Shown here: positions 20,312 to 31,779 of the stretch, piece by piece
How positions within the stretch are numbered: position 1 is the first letter of the stretch
Layout of the letters: every line of letters starts with the position of its first letter
DNA from: Moniliella sp. 'wahieum'
Lineage: Eukaryota; Basidiomycota; Moniliellomycetes; Moniliellales; Moniliellaceae
Direction: 5' to 3'
Length of the DNA stretch: 64,000 bases
Assembly (NCBI GenBank): GCA_003971905.1
Contig: RSEE01000110.1
Coordinates: 124,001-188,000 of the forward strand
Position numbers and translations under genes: made by a program
Notes under the pieces: generated by a model
The model's database searches: none
What the model saw: only the letters and a program-made list of their open reading frames with translations
What the model was told of the DNA's origin: nothing

Positions 20312-22878
20312 TTAGTCGGCAAACGCCCAGATGGTGCCCACGACCGCGGCGACTGCCGACACAGCGAGAATGAAGAGATCGAGCATGATGGCACCATAGC
20401 TCATCTCGTGTCTAAACAGCTTGAGCTTAGCCAAAAGGGTCCGAGCACACAGGTAGTGATGACCAAGAACGAGCCGAGGAAGGCCATCACCTTCTCAAAC
20501 CCAGGCAACGCAATGGCCGTGAGGGTAATTAGGACCGACACGCCCACCTGCACACCAATCCGGACCAAGCGGGAGGTACGGTCCTCTTCCGCTGGCGCGT
20601 GGCTGGCGCCAGCACCATCGGCAACGCAGATGCTTCGCCACTGGGACCCAAGCCGAGCGAATCGAGGGTGGGGGCAGTACCGAGCGAGGTGGGGCGCTTA
20701 GCGTTAGGATCTGCTGTTCCATTCGGCGCAGCGACCGAACGGCGGAAGGAAGTGGTGGAGGTGCGTGTGAATTTGCGCGACATACGACGGTTGTCGCCCA
20801 TGGCTCCGTACCCTTCTTCTTCTACTGCGAGAGAAGGGCGGTGAGAGGCGCGTCGGTGTGGGTGGTGAGGCGGATGCGAGGGCGTGCATGTGGGGCCGCA
20901 GGCTCTTCCACCCCCAGAGCTGACTCGAAGGTGTTGATTACCGGCCGCGCAGCGAGGGCAAACTTGGAAAGCGGGTTGATCACAATCAGCCAGACTGCCA
21001 CCTGATTGAGTGTGGGCGGGAACCCAGGGGTGCGAGCCAAGTCCTTGGTGATTTCATCCGAGACGTTCGTACCAAACATGGCGTACCCCGCGGCCCCCAT
21101 GGAAAGGTACAGCACAGTCGCAGCGAGGTAAGCGCGGTCAAGCATCTTGGGGAACTGAATCGGCTCCCGCATGTCCCGTGCCAAACTGGGGATGACTGGG
21201 TGCGAGCTGAAACCAGACATGATCAGGCCAAACGCCAAGGGTACGCGGGCCCAGTCGGGACGAACAGTGCCTGAAGGATCCCATTCCCAAAGACTGCCAG
21301 GCGCCGAAGGCTTAATCACCCCGTCGACCAGCACCACAGCGACGAGCGTCAATGCCGACAGAATTCCGACGACACTCACAGGGCTCAAGAGTTTGAGCGG
21401 GAGGAAGATGGTGGGGAGAACGAAGGCGAGGCAGACGATCTTGTATGCATCCGCGCTAGGACCAGTGGGGAAGATGGCGTGCAAACTGTCGGCAAAAAGG
21501 ATAACCAAAGCCACGCACACTGCCCATAGTTCCAGGCAGAAGAGGGTGCTAACCCACGCGCGCACGGGACCAAATGCGTACGAGCCAATATCAGCGTACG
21601 TCTTGAGTCGGCCATTGCGGGCCAGAATGTGAAAGAGAACCTTGCCAGTATAGTTGGTCAGACCGCCACAGATCAGAAAGAGCAGTGGGCCCCCAATCCA
21701 GCCAGCATAACTAAATGCCAATGGCGTCGCCAGAATGCCAACGCCCATCACGGCATTGAGGGTGTTGAACCAAGATTGGAGGAAAGTGCTCGTACCAGCA
21801 GGATAAGCCACCCCTGGAGCTGCATGGGGGTGGATCAGAGTGCTACGCCTGCGAGCTGCGATTCCCAGCCCAGACGAACGACGCTTAGCCCCATCCAAAA
21901 GGGCGGCCTGCTCCCCACTGGCCATCGGGCTACGCGGACCCAGCTTGGGATCACCATTCTCGAGGTCAGTCGAACTGAGAGGGCGAGGACGCGGGTGGGA
22001 GCGGCGGGTACGAGAGGTGCTGCTGGATTGAGAGCGGGATTGACGGGTGCCGAGGAGGTGTCTGCCGGAAACAGTTGAGCCAGCTGTACTGGGCCGACGA
22101 CCGCTCGAGCCCAAAGTAGCAGGAGGCTGCAGCAGTCCAACCTCCTTGTCCATGTCGGACCGGCTTCGACGCCGGCCGCGCTCACGCCCCTCGTCTTGGG
22201 ATGTGCCATCGTCGTCGGCGAGTTTGCGCAGCTTATCATTACGTGCCTGCAGCGCGCACGCGAAAGATTGCTCAGGCCCTGGTTGGCCTGGTTCAAACCA
22301 AGACCATCGTTCAAGTGCGCCGCGTCCGCCTGTCCTCCCAGTGGAGCACGCGCATTCGAGGGAAGCTGTCCCCAACCCAGTGGTTGGGCGGCGATGGGCG
22401 AAGTTCCACGGTCGTGCCACCGGCCTCATTCTTCGCCGTGCTCGCTCTCGGACGGGGCAAGGCTATCGTCCACAGGGGCTTCAGACGCATCAGGGGTATA
22501 GCCGGTGGCATAATACTGTCCCGACCCCTCCTCCTCTTCCTCATCGCCGCTGTACTCTTCGTCCTCGTCTTCGTCATAATAGTCCTCGTCATCTTCGAAC
22601 GAGTCGGAGGCGTCAAAAGCCTGCTCCTCATCCGAGGCGCCAGGAATGTAGTGCTCGACAAAGGAAGGCGAAGTGCCAATGTTCTCGGCGTAGAATGCCT
22701 GGGAACGGGAGTAGGACCAAACAAGATCCAAGCTGCTCTTCCATGTTGGCTGCTGGTGGCCACGAGTCTCGCGATCGCGGCGGCCAGAGGAAGGGCCAGG
22801 GGCGGCGCCCCTACCGCTGGGCCCAGGAACGGGGCGCGGTGCTGGGATGGGCTTGCCACTGGACGCGGCAGCAGGCAT
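20312..22878 (-). CDS. AVT1: AVT-type amino-acid transporter (vacuolar)
   Basis: The protein belongs to the amino acid/auxin permease family, near yeast Avt1, which exchanges neutral amino acids for protons at the vacuole. The N-terminal 280 residues are hydrophilic, with a very acidic run (FEDDEDYYDEDEDEEYSGD) and a Ser/Arg-rich stretch. The membrane part begins FLQSWFNTLNAVMGVGIL, followed by PLAFSYAGWIGGPLL and LIMSGFSSHPVIPSL. It runs through NPLSKFALAARPV, then a polar loop of about 110 residues, then GVQVGVSVLITLTAIALPGFE and the last helices ending IWAFAD at 20312. Slips near 22430, 20820, 20600 and 20430 divide the frame; the last needs one T in a T run. Confidence 0.82.
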
Positions 22879-23325
22879 CAAGTCGGGTTCGATTGGTTGG
22901 CACCTCAAGGGAGGGTGAAGAGCGAGCAATGGGGGTGGTGGCGCGCTGGAAGAAGACGAGAAGGAGGAAAGATAAGCAGATGCTGTGCTGATCCTCCCTC
23001 AGTGTGTCCAACGCCGTTTGCAACAGCAGCCGGCGTTCGCTGCAACCGAACCACGCCAGAATTCCCTCCGCTTTTTTCTTGCTTTTCTTTTCCGTTTTCT
23101 GTGACATGTGATGCATGATGCATGATGGCGGTCAAATACATGAATTGAAACGTTCAGCTGCTGTATCGGTCGGTGGTTGCAGATCCTGTGGACCTACTGC
23201 TTGCCTTGTTGCACTCGACCCCCCAGGACCGCGTCGCCAATTATATGCTAGCCACTCGTGTCTCGTCATCGCATTCGTCAGGTAGCAGCGCATCGACACA
23301 GCACTGGCCCTGCCCGCCCTCACGC
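22879..23325. other. Spacer/promoter of the AVT1-like gene
   Basis: The region lies between the start of the AVT1-like gene and the stop of ATG9, both on the minus strand. It holds the ATGCAT heptamer tract at 23109-23128, about 230 bases upstream of the AVT1 start. No gene is seen. Confidence 0.55.
23109..23128. repeat. TGATGCA heptamer tract
   Basis: Nearly three TGATGCA units with two ATGCAT palindromes, the same as at 1976-1997 and 43592-43610. Confidence 0.75.
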
Positions 23326-26292
23326 TCACCAGCGCCGTGGGCCTGGCCCAGTGAGATACATCTGGTCCAACAGCCCCCGCACCCCCGCCTGGGCGGCCGC
23401 CATCTGCGGCGTCGGCTCTGGCATCGACGACGCTGCCAACGCAGCGGGGTCTTCAAAGCCATCCTCCATCATTGCTGGGGCTGTTGGGGCCGGTCCAGGT
23501 CCCCCTCCCCCTCCCCCTGTTTCCACCCCTACCTCGCCACTTGGGCGTCCCGAGCGGGCAAGCTGCCCTGGCTCTCTTCCACCGCCTGGAGGGGGCCGAC
23601 CGCACAGCCAAAGGCGACGTACTGGCCGCCAAACCTGTGCCCATCCTCCCGGCCAAACCCAGCTGGATCGAGTGGGCAATCTCGTCGTCGGCGCCATAGG
23701 CATAGGGATTGTACCCATTACCTGGGTAGCCCGGGTCGGGCCCATGTCCGAACCGGTGCCGGTACCTGCGGCGCCCAGCATCACCGAGTTCATCGGGGTA
23801 AAGTGAAGGCGCCGCCGCGGCACAAGGGGAGACGATGTGGTACGCACTCCACTTGCCTCTCCCTCGGGCTTGCCTGCCATGCGAGAGGTACAGGTTCAGC
23901 GAGCGCGGTGGGGTTGCCAGTCCGGGTGGGCGGCCTTAAAGTTGAGCACCGATTGCTCCATTTTCCCCTCCTTGGACGCCATCCGCTGGTCCGCCGCTGA
24001 TTCGGGCGCCCCATACGCATTAGACCCGTTGCGCTCCAGGTTAAAGTCGGCAAAGGCACAGACGTAGCCCAAGCCTTCGACATATACGGTGTAGGTCCGG
24101 AAAAAATCGATGATCGCCTCTGCACTCTGAGGCAGAGAGCGCCAGAGGATAAATGGAGTCAGGAGCACCGACCACAGCTCGGTGACAAACAGACTGACCT
24201 TCAACTGGCACAATCGACCAAACTCTTGGTGCACTTCAGCGCTGTGAAAATGCCCAACCCAATGCGGAGGGAGGTAATGAATGTAGTCCACCACCTCAGC
24301 CAGAGTCTGTTCCGGATCAAAAACCAGATGTTCCTCGGGGATCATGCCACGCGCCACGGCGGTAATGGTGGCAAACACGCTCACGTAGAATAGAACGCTG
24401 CGCTGCCCGCCGAGATAAAAGTGAAGGAACAAGTCCGAGTCATACAGAGACGCCAGTAGTAACACCGCCGTGAACGCACACCAGCGACAAAAGCGACGAA
24501 GCGGGCAACAATGGCGACCGATTCCTTAGGAAACTGGTTGATGTATCTTCGGGCAGCAGGGTAAGACCGATGAATTCGTCGCTTGAAGAGGTGTGGCAGC
24601 TCGTTAAATTCACGAAACTTCCAGCGGGCCCATTCAGTGTACTGCCGCGAACCAAGATTGGAAGGATCCTTGTGATACTCTTCAAAGTAGCGGAGAAATG
24701 AGTAGACTAGCACATACAGTACAATGAAGGGAGAACACAGCGTGTTGACCAACGCCATGAAATAGAAGCGATGGCGTAGACCCCGGATCAACGGCTCGCG
24801 GTACCGCTCGAAAGAAACTGTTTACGGAGCACAGAGTGCTCATCAAACAAAAAGTCCAAGAGACAGTACTTGAGGTTCCACAGTAGGCTGCGCGTCAAGA
24901 TGGGCTCAGGCGTTATGCCAACAAAACGGACCCAATACGCCATTCGCGGCGACAAGGGAGGACGAAGGTCCGGAACGTCCTTGTTGAAGAGGGCAATGAG
25001 GAAATTTTCTTGACGCATGATCCGATTCGCCACATTGTGTGCATCCATCGTGTTCGCCGCAGGGGGGGGTCCCCCGGGCGGTTGCTGCTACCGGCAGCAG
25101 CTGGGCTCGTTTGGTCAAGGTTCGTGTTGCGAGGCTCGAGCGAGACGATGGGATTGGTGGTCCGCAGGTTGGAGAGGCGATTCACGACTTCATTCCATGA
25201 GATGGAGGCCACGTCCGCCTAAAGAAAGAGTTTCAGCATAAACACTCAGCATGTAGCAATGATGGAGTAACTGGACATACATCAGGAATGTCGAGAACAT
25301 ACGTGTAAAAGCGCCTCATAGCCCAGAGCTGGGGGATCTGAAATGCGGTGGCTACAACCTGCCAAATAAAGATCAGGAACAGGAAAAGTATAGCAGCTTG
25401 GAGGAAAAGGAAAAATGGGAAAAACATTGGGGGACAATGATGTCGTCCAGCTGGCCATTGTGACGGATCTTACTGAAGTCGAGGCATCCGCCAATAAAGG
25501 TGGAGAAGCTGACCACAAATGCAAATGTTGCCAAACCGAGAACTTTGGATAGAATGAGGGCGATGAAACCCTTTCCATAGTAGTAACTGTATGCCTCGCG
25601 CAGAAACGCGTCCAAGTCAACAATATTGACCCACTGCCATAGAGCACGATCACGGGGGGAGAGTGCTGCTACTGATCCACGAGTAGCGGATGATCGGGAA
25701 GCATAGTGGGACCGGTACACCGCCGACGTCACGTCGTCAGGTGGTGGTGGGGGAGAGAAGGCAGAGGAGCGGCGGCGGAAGGTATGAGTGCGGGTATGGG
25801 GGGATTGTGTTTCAACATCAGCATCAAACAGGGGATCTCTTCATCTTGTTGGTGAGACAAAGTTGCAGAATGGCTCAGTCCGAACGCCGACCGCTCCTTC
25901 TCAGCGCGTGCGGCTATCCTGCGGCCAACGCTGGCGATGGAGGCGGCCATGCTCTGAGCGGCCGCAGCAAATGAGGTCTGTCCATATCCATCAGCGTACA
26001 CATCGTCATCGTAATCTTCGACATCAGCGTGGTCATCGTGGTCTTGGTTGTCGTAGTATTCAGACCCACGGGCGACGGGTGCAGGCGAGGGTGCCCCCGA
26101 AGATGACGACGATGCAGCATCCGCTGCGCCGGGGCTGGGAGCACTGGCGGGATGCTCCTCCTCGAAGGGCGACGCAATGCTGGTGTCGGGCAGGAGAGTG
26201 TGAGAGTGGGGATGGGGATATGGATGGGTATGGGGATGGGTGGTGTGGGGGACAGGACCTGGATTTTGGTCTGGAAGAAACGGGTCAGCCAT
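23326..26292 (-). CDS. ATG9: Autophagy protein Atg9
   Basis: Atg9 is the multispanning lipid scramblase that seeds autophagosomes. The start MADPFLPDQNPGP precedes a His/Pro-rich and acidic tail. The core shows RALWQWVNIVDLDAFL, FVVSFSTFIGGCLDFSKI, IWQVVATAFQIPQLWAM and YTYVLDIPD. A 62-base intron (25219-25280) follows, then ADVASISWNEVV, HNVANRIMRQENFLIALFNK, WNLKYCLLDFLFD, YLGGQRSVLFYVSVFATITA and PEEHLVFDPEQTL. The C-terminal tail is Gly/Pro-rich and ends at 23326. At least five slips divide the frame, for example in the C run at about 25832 and the G run at 25066. The gene order of motifs is complete, so I read it as functional with assembly errors. Confidence 0.9.
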
Positions 26293-26629
26293 GGCGGCGG
26301 CGGGAGACAAGGTGGTGGTGGCACAGCCGCTGGTAATCGTAATGTCCCAAGCGGTGCACACAGTAAATGGGACAGGAGCCAGCTGATGTCAGCGTACCCC
26401 CGCATCGCTTATCAACATCAACAGAATATCACTTGCCAAGGCCGCAGGATTACGATTACCTCGATTACCCTTCACAAAAGAGGTCGTCGTGCGGGGTTAA
26501 ATGTGTAAAAGCTAGTACTTGTGGTTTTGCTTAGGATCAGCAATCCAAGTGCTTCTGTGGCCGCTTCACAACCACACTGGTGTTGACCCGACCCGGGTAC
26601 AGAGTGACCGGCAATAAACACACAAATGC
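26293..26629. other. Spacer upstream of ATG9
   Basis: Presumed ATG9 promoter and leader. It has GATTACGATTACC-like repeats near 26450. No gene is seen. Confidence 0.45.
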
Positions 26630-27275
26630 TATTATGTGGCACGCAAACATCTCATGTTGCCTTTTCGACTGTGCCCACCAACTAGGATTTGCCACACGGG
26701 CGACCTGGATGCCGACGCGTGGACCATCACATGCACTTTGCTCATCAGCACGGCGACATCCCTTTACTTGTGTGCCTTTTCCGACAATGCAGGCTTGTGC
26801 CGCGAGCGAGTTGGCGCACTGCATATCCTTGCGCCTAGTTGCACAGCGCAGGTTGCTTCCCAACTCAGTACCCTGATTCGCACGGAAGTCAGTAGACCCC
26901 TCCCGCATATGGAGCACAGGTGGTGCGGTGCCTGCTCACGGATGCAACGTTCATCCGCCAGTGGGAAGCGGACATCAAGACGGTGGCACTGGGTATCCAG
27001 GAGATGCGCCGGGAGTTGTATACGGCTTTGCACTGCAGCGCTGTTGTAGTCATACCCCCTCCGACCGGCGTGAGTGATTTGTCCCCATACTGGTGCAGAT
27101 TGGCATGTTGTGTTTTACGGAGGCGAACCCGCCGCAGGGTCAGGTTTTGGTCGGCAAGCATCACATCTTAACTGCCAATGGCCGCATCTCCATCGCCGGC
27201 CTCACTCACCCGGTCCAATGTGGAATAGGTGTGGCACCGGCTATATTGATGAAATCGTGTGCGCCGCCGAACTAG
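26630..27275 (+). pseudogene. Decayed 3' half of an aspartate aminotransferase gene
   Basis: Fold-type I aspartate aminotransferase motifs appear in order on the plus strand. They are FDCAHQLGFA then GDLDADAWTIT; RERVGALHI; TLIRTEVSRP then PAYGAQVV in the next frame; TFIRQWEADIKTVALGIQEM; IGMLCFT; and TANGRISIAGL then YIDEIV. The first half of the enzyme, about 200 residues with the substrate and cofactor loops, is absent because Atg9 sequence lies directly upstream. At the place where the PLP-binding lysine of the S-x-S-K-N motif belongs, the frame reads AFSDNAGL, so the lysine is missing. The region is weakly conserved and broken into several frames. I read it as a relic, not an enzyme gene. 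Confidence 0.75.
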
Positions 27276-27522
27276 ATGCTTTAGACGTCTTTGCTTTTTG
27301 TTGCTCTCTCGTCCTCCATTTCATGTTTAAACCTCGACATTTGTATCGCCCTGCCTTCTTGTCCCCTCTATCCTCCTACCCGACCAATCTGCTCCCGTCC
27401 GATCCAACGTTTCTGACTGATTCCAATCTCATGGGTTTCCAGGTCACGCCAATCCCATAGCCCCATATCCCCACCTCGTCAAGGGCGTCGTCCCTGTGGC
27501 CAAGTGGGCTACGTGAGCCGGA

Positions 27523-28335
27523 TCAGGATAAAGATAAGATCCAGGAAACGACGACGGTGGCAAGGGAGTAGATGGTGAGCCAGGTCATGGAGCGAGCGCG
27601 GTGGCTCACCTCGCCCAAGCGACCTCTCGTCCGCGTCATAAAGTCCAGGTTGCTCGTCAACTTGGTCTCGGCCGCCTCGACGAGGTGACGATCCCGCTCC
27701 AGTGCCTGAGCCAAAGCTACGCTGTTACCTTTAAGTGTCCCATCCGCACCAACTCACCCATCAGCCCCTTGCATTGCACGCGACGAAGCGTGTTCCGCAT
27801 TGTCCTGGTCCTCTTCCTCTTTCGTATCCGTCTCGTCTTCCCCGGCCACAGGTGGGGAAGGGGCCAAAGGAGACGCACCGCCATATTCAGCTTCTAGCTC
27901 GTCCGCATCCAACGCTGGTTGGCGGCGGCGAAGACCACCTGAAAGCCGGAGCGCTGTAGAAGACTGGGATGGAGGCGGTGGAGCGGGAGAAAGAGGGGCG
28001 GAGAGAGAGGGGGCAGAGCCGATGTCGAAGGGACAGATGCTGATGTGGGCGCAGATGGGGACGAGGCGCTGGCAGGAACGGACTTTGAAGTGGTAGGAGA
28101 TGAGGTGCCAGCGTCGGAGAGAAGCGGGAGAAGTGAGATCGACACTACCACTACCCCCAGCTCGGCCAGAAGATCTGCAAAGACGGGCTGGAAATGAGGC
28201 GGTCTGGTCCGGCAGGCAGCGGAATGGGGGTCGGTCAGTAGTCTAGGCTGGTGTCGGTAGGGAGCAATGTAAACATATCCCCGTCACAGATGGGCCAACG
28301 TACTGGGACGTGAGCAGCATTGGTGCGGCGGCCAT
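27523..28335 (-). CDS. USE1: Use1-type SNARE of the endoplasmic reticulum
   Basis: Use1 is the Qc-SNARE-like protein for retrograde Golgi-to-ER fusion, working with Sec20, Ufe1 and Sec22. Exon 1 starts MAAAPMLLTS at 28335. A 61-base intron (28243-28303) separates it from exon 2. The middle is Ser/Pro-rich and disordered. The SNARE helix reads GELVRMG then LKGNSVALAQALERD, VEAAETKLTSNLDFM and RTRGRLGEV, followed by a single tail anchor WLTIYSLATVVVSWILSLS that ends the protein at 27523. Two slips, near 27985 and 27735, look like lost bases. The family assignment rests on the SNARE helix plus tail-anchor layout; a related tail-anchored SNARE is the alternative. Confidence 0.75.
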
Positions 28336-28703
28336 GGCGAGGGGTTAGAAGGAGGAGATGGCAGCGTGGCGGAAACGGGATGAGCGCCACGTTCCAACTT
28401 CACCTCGAGGGCCCCCCACTTAATTAATGAGCTGCAGTGATCTGTTCAATGTTTCGACTTTGGCCGGTGGGCAGCGCCTATTCGAGGTACAATTCTGTCG
28501 CATAACATGGTCCGTGGGGGACCTACTACCACTGCGGTTACTGAACCGCCTGAGGAAAGTGGGAACAAGAGCTACCAGCCCGCGTAACCTCATCCGCTAA
28601 ATGCACTCTCCGTCCATCGTCATCCCCATCGCCATCCTCCTCCTCATCATCATCATCTTTTTCTTGGGGACAAACGGTAGTGCAGTCGCTTATAGGCCCC
28701 GAG
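28336..28703. other. Spacer between USE1 and the MoaC-type gene
   Basis: Presumed USE1 promoter and 3' flank of the moaC-type gene. It contains a CAT/CATC-rich patch near 28615-28665. No gene is seen. Confidence 0.5.
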
Positions 28704-30071
28704 TTACGCATCCTCCCGTACCCAATCTCCACTGCGTCCCCCGCTTTTGGCCACAACCTTGAGGTCGTCAATCACCATCTCGGTACCAGCCAGGGCCTTT
28801 GTCATGTCCCAAACGGTGAGGCAGGCGGTCGAAACCCCAGCCAAGGCCTCCATCTCGACACCCGTCGGGCCAGTAGTATGCGCGGTACAGCGGACCACGA
28901 CATAACACCCCTCCTCCTCTGGCTCGTCCCAGGCCAGATCCACCTCCACTTGGCTCAAGGCCAACGGGTGGCACAGCGGTACTAGCTCCGCCGTTTTTCT
29001 TGGCACCCATGATCCCAGCCAACTGAGCAGTGAGGAAGATGGGGCCTTTGGTAAGAGGTCCACGACCCTGTTCTGCCGCCTGTACCGCTTCCACCGTCCC
29101 GCTTGGTAACCAGATCCGGCCTTGGGCTGTGGCGCTGCGCCGGGTAGCAGCTTTTGCGATACATCCACCATGTGCACTCCGCCCTCTTTGGGGCCAGGGG
29201 GGCAACATGGGTTAGGCGTGGAGCTGCATGTACCGGGCGTGGCACAGGCGGGGGTGAAGTGCACATTGGTCCCCTCTTGGCCGACGGGGCCGATGCCTCC
29301 CCTTGAGTCGAGTCCCGTGCAACCATCTGCTCCACGAGGGCTTTCATGGCCAATGTTTCAGCGCTGTCCCCAGGCTGAGGGGCCGTAGCTGAGCTGCGTT
29401 CACAGACGAGGTGGGCGCGGGCGCCGGCACAGGCCAGACGGAGGCGCAGGTGTTTCCCTAGGCGGTGGGGCCAACGGCCCACCCAGGTTCGAGTCCCGTG
29501 CGACCATCTGGGCCACAAGCGCTTTCATGGCCAGCGTCTCTGCGCTGTCCCCCGGTTGCGGAGCCGTGGCAGAGCCCATAGCCGGACCTTGTCCGTCCCA
29601 CCCTTGCGAGCGAACGGGGAAGAATTCGGACCGGAAGGCAAGGGCACAACGACGGTGGAACTATCGGCAAAGGCATCGAGGTTGGCCAGGGGTTGTCGTC
29701 GTCCTGGCTGGTACCCATATACTCGGACCAGGTCTGTTGCCCTGGGTTGGGGTTGGACTCCATGCTGGGGGCGGTGGGTCGAGGCGGTAATGCGGACGGA
29801 GGCAAGGACGAGGGCGATGAGCTAAGGTACTTCCTTGGGTCCACGTCTTCCCATCCGTCAAAGTGTAGCATATCGTTCCATGCGCTGGCGATGTCGTCGT
29901 TATCGGTACTGTGGTTGGGGGACGAGCGAGCAGTAAGAGTGGAGGTGTGGAGAGTGCGAGCAGAGCTGCGCAGTGCTGCTCCGTATGGACGGGCACGCCA
30001 GCGCGCGTGGAGCCGGGGGCGGGCAGCGCTCCCAAGCGGGCGGGACGAGGGCAGGGGAGACGATGTGGGGG
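28704..30071 (-). CDS. MoaC-type cyclic pyranopterin monophosphate synthase (MOCS1B-like)
   Basis: This is the second enzyme of molybdenum cofactor synthesis step 1. It turns the product of MoaA into cyclic pyranopterin monophosphate. The catalytic domain is clear: KAATRRSATAQGRIWLP, EQGRGPLTKGPIF, TAQLAGIMGAKK, AELVPLCHPLAL, HTTGPTGVEMEALAG and VSTACLTVWDMTKAL, ending WVREDA at 28704. Before it lies a disordered region and an Arg/Ser-rich leader (RTLHTSTLTARSS) that looks like a mitochondrial presequence. The 5' end is uncertain: an acceptor TTTGCAG at 30072-30078 suggests an upstream exon that I cannot place. The MoaA gene lies just upstream in the same direction, so transcripts could be linked. 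At least two slips divide the frame. Confidence 0.78.
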
Positions 30072-30262
30072 CTGCAAACAAAAGGGAAAGTGATGGGATC
30101 AGCAGCTACTCGACAAGACAACCATTCAAATGTCCCTCCGCTGGGTCCCAAAAGCAGGGGCATCCCTCCCCCCCCCAAGAGAAAGGGGAAGGAAATATGA
30201 GGAACAGGGGATAAATAAGGGGTGGAGCAACGCTGCAGGTACATGTGGGCAGGAAAGCGAGG

Positions 30263-31779
30263 CTACCCGCCGATGTGGATCATGGGTCGGTTCTTGTGCC
30301 GTGCAATGTCGCCGGGCGATCGCATCCCGGCATGCTTGGCATGTTTCCGCCCCACCGCCGCTGCAATCACCTCCAACAGCTCATCATCCGTTGCCCCGCC
30401 CTGCCCAGCAGTCGTTGCGTCCCCTGCCCTGAGCCCCATGCCCCGCATCTGGTCGCGGAGGGAGACCTCCGTGTTCCCAAACAAGCACACCTTCAGTTTG
30501 CCATCGGCTGTGATGCGCAATCGATTGCACGTACCGCAAAAATGGTCGGTCATACTGGCACCAGTATGTCAGTACGGGCAAACGCAACGAATTTCCTATC
30601 AAGGATAGGACGTACCTTGTGATGAAACCAATGCTACCTTGGTACCAGGGACACGCCAGTGCTTGCTCGTGTCATTCTCATCGTCTCGTCTGGAGGCGTT
30701 CCAGCGGCCCATAGATGGTTTTGAGTGAGCTGAGCGAGCAATGTCTGATAAGGGACCAACTTGGACGTTTGCCATTGGTTGCCGTCAAAGGGCATGTACT
30801 ATGAGCCAGCCAAGTGGTTAGGGCCACCAAACCAGAACCAGAAATAGGCGAGGCCACAAAAGAGGAAGGTGAACGTACCTCAATAAACCGCACCACAACG
30901 TTATGCTCACGTGTGTAATTAACAAACGCGCGCAATTCCTCGGGCGAATCGTTGAGGCCCTTGAGGACGACGACATTGATCTTCACGCTCTGCAAGGGAA
31001 GTGACTGGGCCAGTTCAAGCGCGGCTAATACCTTGTTCAGCGCACCAGCCGGGCGCCGCGTCATAATCTCAAATTTGAACGGGTCCATCGTGTCGAGAGA
31101 AAGGTTGAGGTGGGTAAGTCCAGCGTCAACGAGCGCAGGCAGGCGGCGGGTGTGCCACCCCATTCGACGTCATTCCAATCGATTCCAGGCCATCGGCACG
31201 TAGACCACCAAGCGCAGCTGAATGTGGAGCAAGTTAGACGGGCAGAAGAGAGGACAGGACGGAGAGAAGGGAGTAAGAGTTTGGGGGGAAAGGGGAGGTA
31301 TGGGCACGCACTGAGAATCTCGGGCAAGTCGCGGCGAATAGTAGGCTCTCCCCCCGTAAGGCGGATTTTGGTAACCCCGCTGTGCACAAAAGGCGGGCAA
31401 GACGACTGAGCTCGTCCGCGGTGAGCAACTGAGAAGATGGAGTGAGCAGGACGCCGTCGGCGGGCATGCAGTACATGCAGCGCAAGTTGCATCGCTCGGT
31501 CAGGGATAGCCGGAGGTAGGTGTGAGCACGGGCGTGCCGGTCGATGAGCGCTGGCGCAACCGCACGGCGGTCGATAACAGCAATGCGACTGCGAGCGGCG
31601 CTAGCGAGGGCTTCGGCGCCAGCAGGAGGGGGAGCGGAGATGGGGGCAGCAGCGAGGGAACCGAGGCCGCGCCGCCTCGGCAAGGACGAGGACAAGGGAG
31701 AAGCCGGAACAGCAGCTTTAGCCCTTGCTATGGCCATCGCCACTGAGCGACGCGTGGCTTGCATCGACGGCAGCACCAT
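30263..31779 (-). CDS. MoaA-type radical SAM GTP 3',8-cyclase (MOCS1A-like)
   Basis: First enzyme of molybdenum cofactor synthesis. The start [20 protein letters not shown] is followed by an Arg/Ala/Ser-rich mitochondrial leader. The radical SAM site is [12 protein letters not shown]. The second part has [49 protein letters not shown], then the C-terminal iron-sulfur site [15 protein letters not shown]. It ends MIHIGG with the conserved terminal Gly-Gly. Three introns fit phase and splice sites: 31218-31311, 30799-30879 and 30555-30615. Frame slips near 31420, 31150, 30700 and 30640 each need one base. In many fungi MoaA and MoaC domains are one protein; here the Gly-Gly stop suggests a separate MoaA. 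Confidence 0.88.

Noticed and set aside
22047-23118. Overlapping plus-strand frames of about 300 codons opposite the AVT1-like gene
   Set aside because: They are antisense to the acidic N-terminal tail of the transporter and have Arg-rich shadow composition.
26650-27275. Reading the aminotransferase piece as a functional gene split by assembly errors
   Set aside because: Lost bases could explain the frames but not the absent first half or the missing PLP lysine.
30072-30266. A definite MoaA-MoaC fusion intron
   Set aside because: The splice ends look acceptable, but the resulting junction is out of phase as given, so it stays a hypothesis only.
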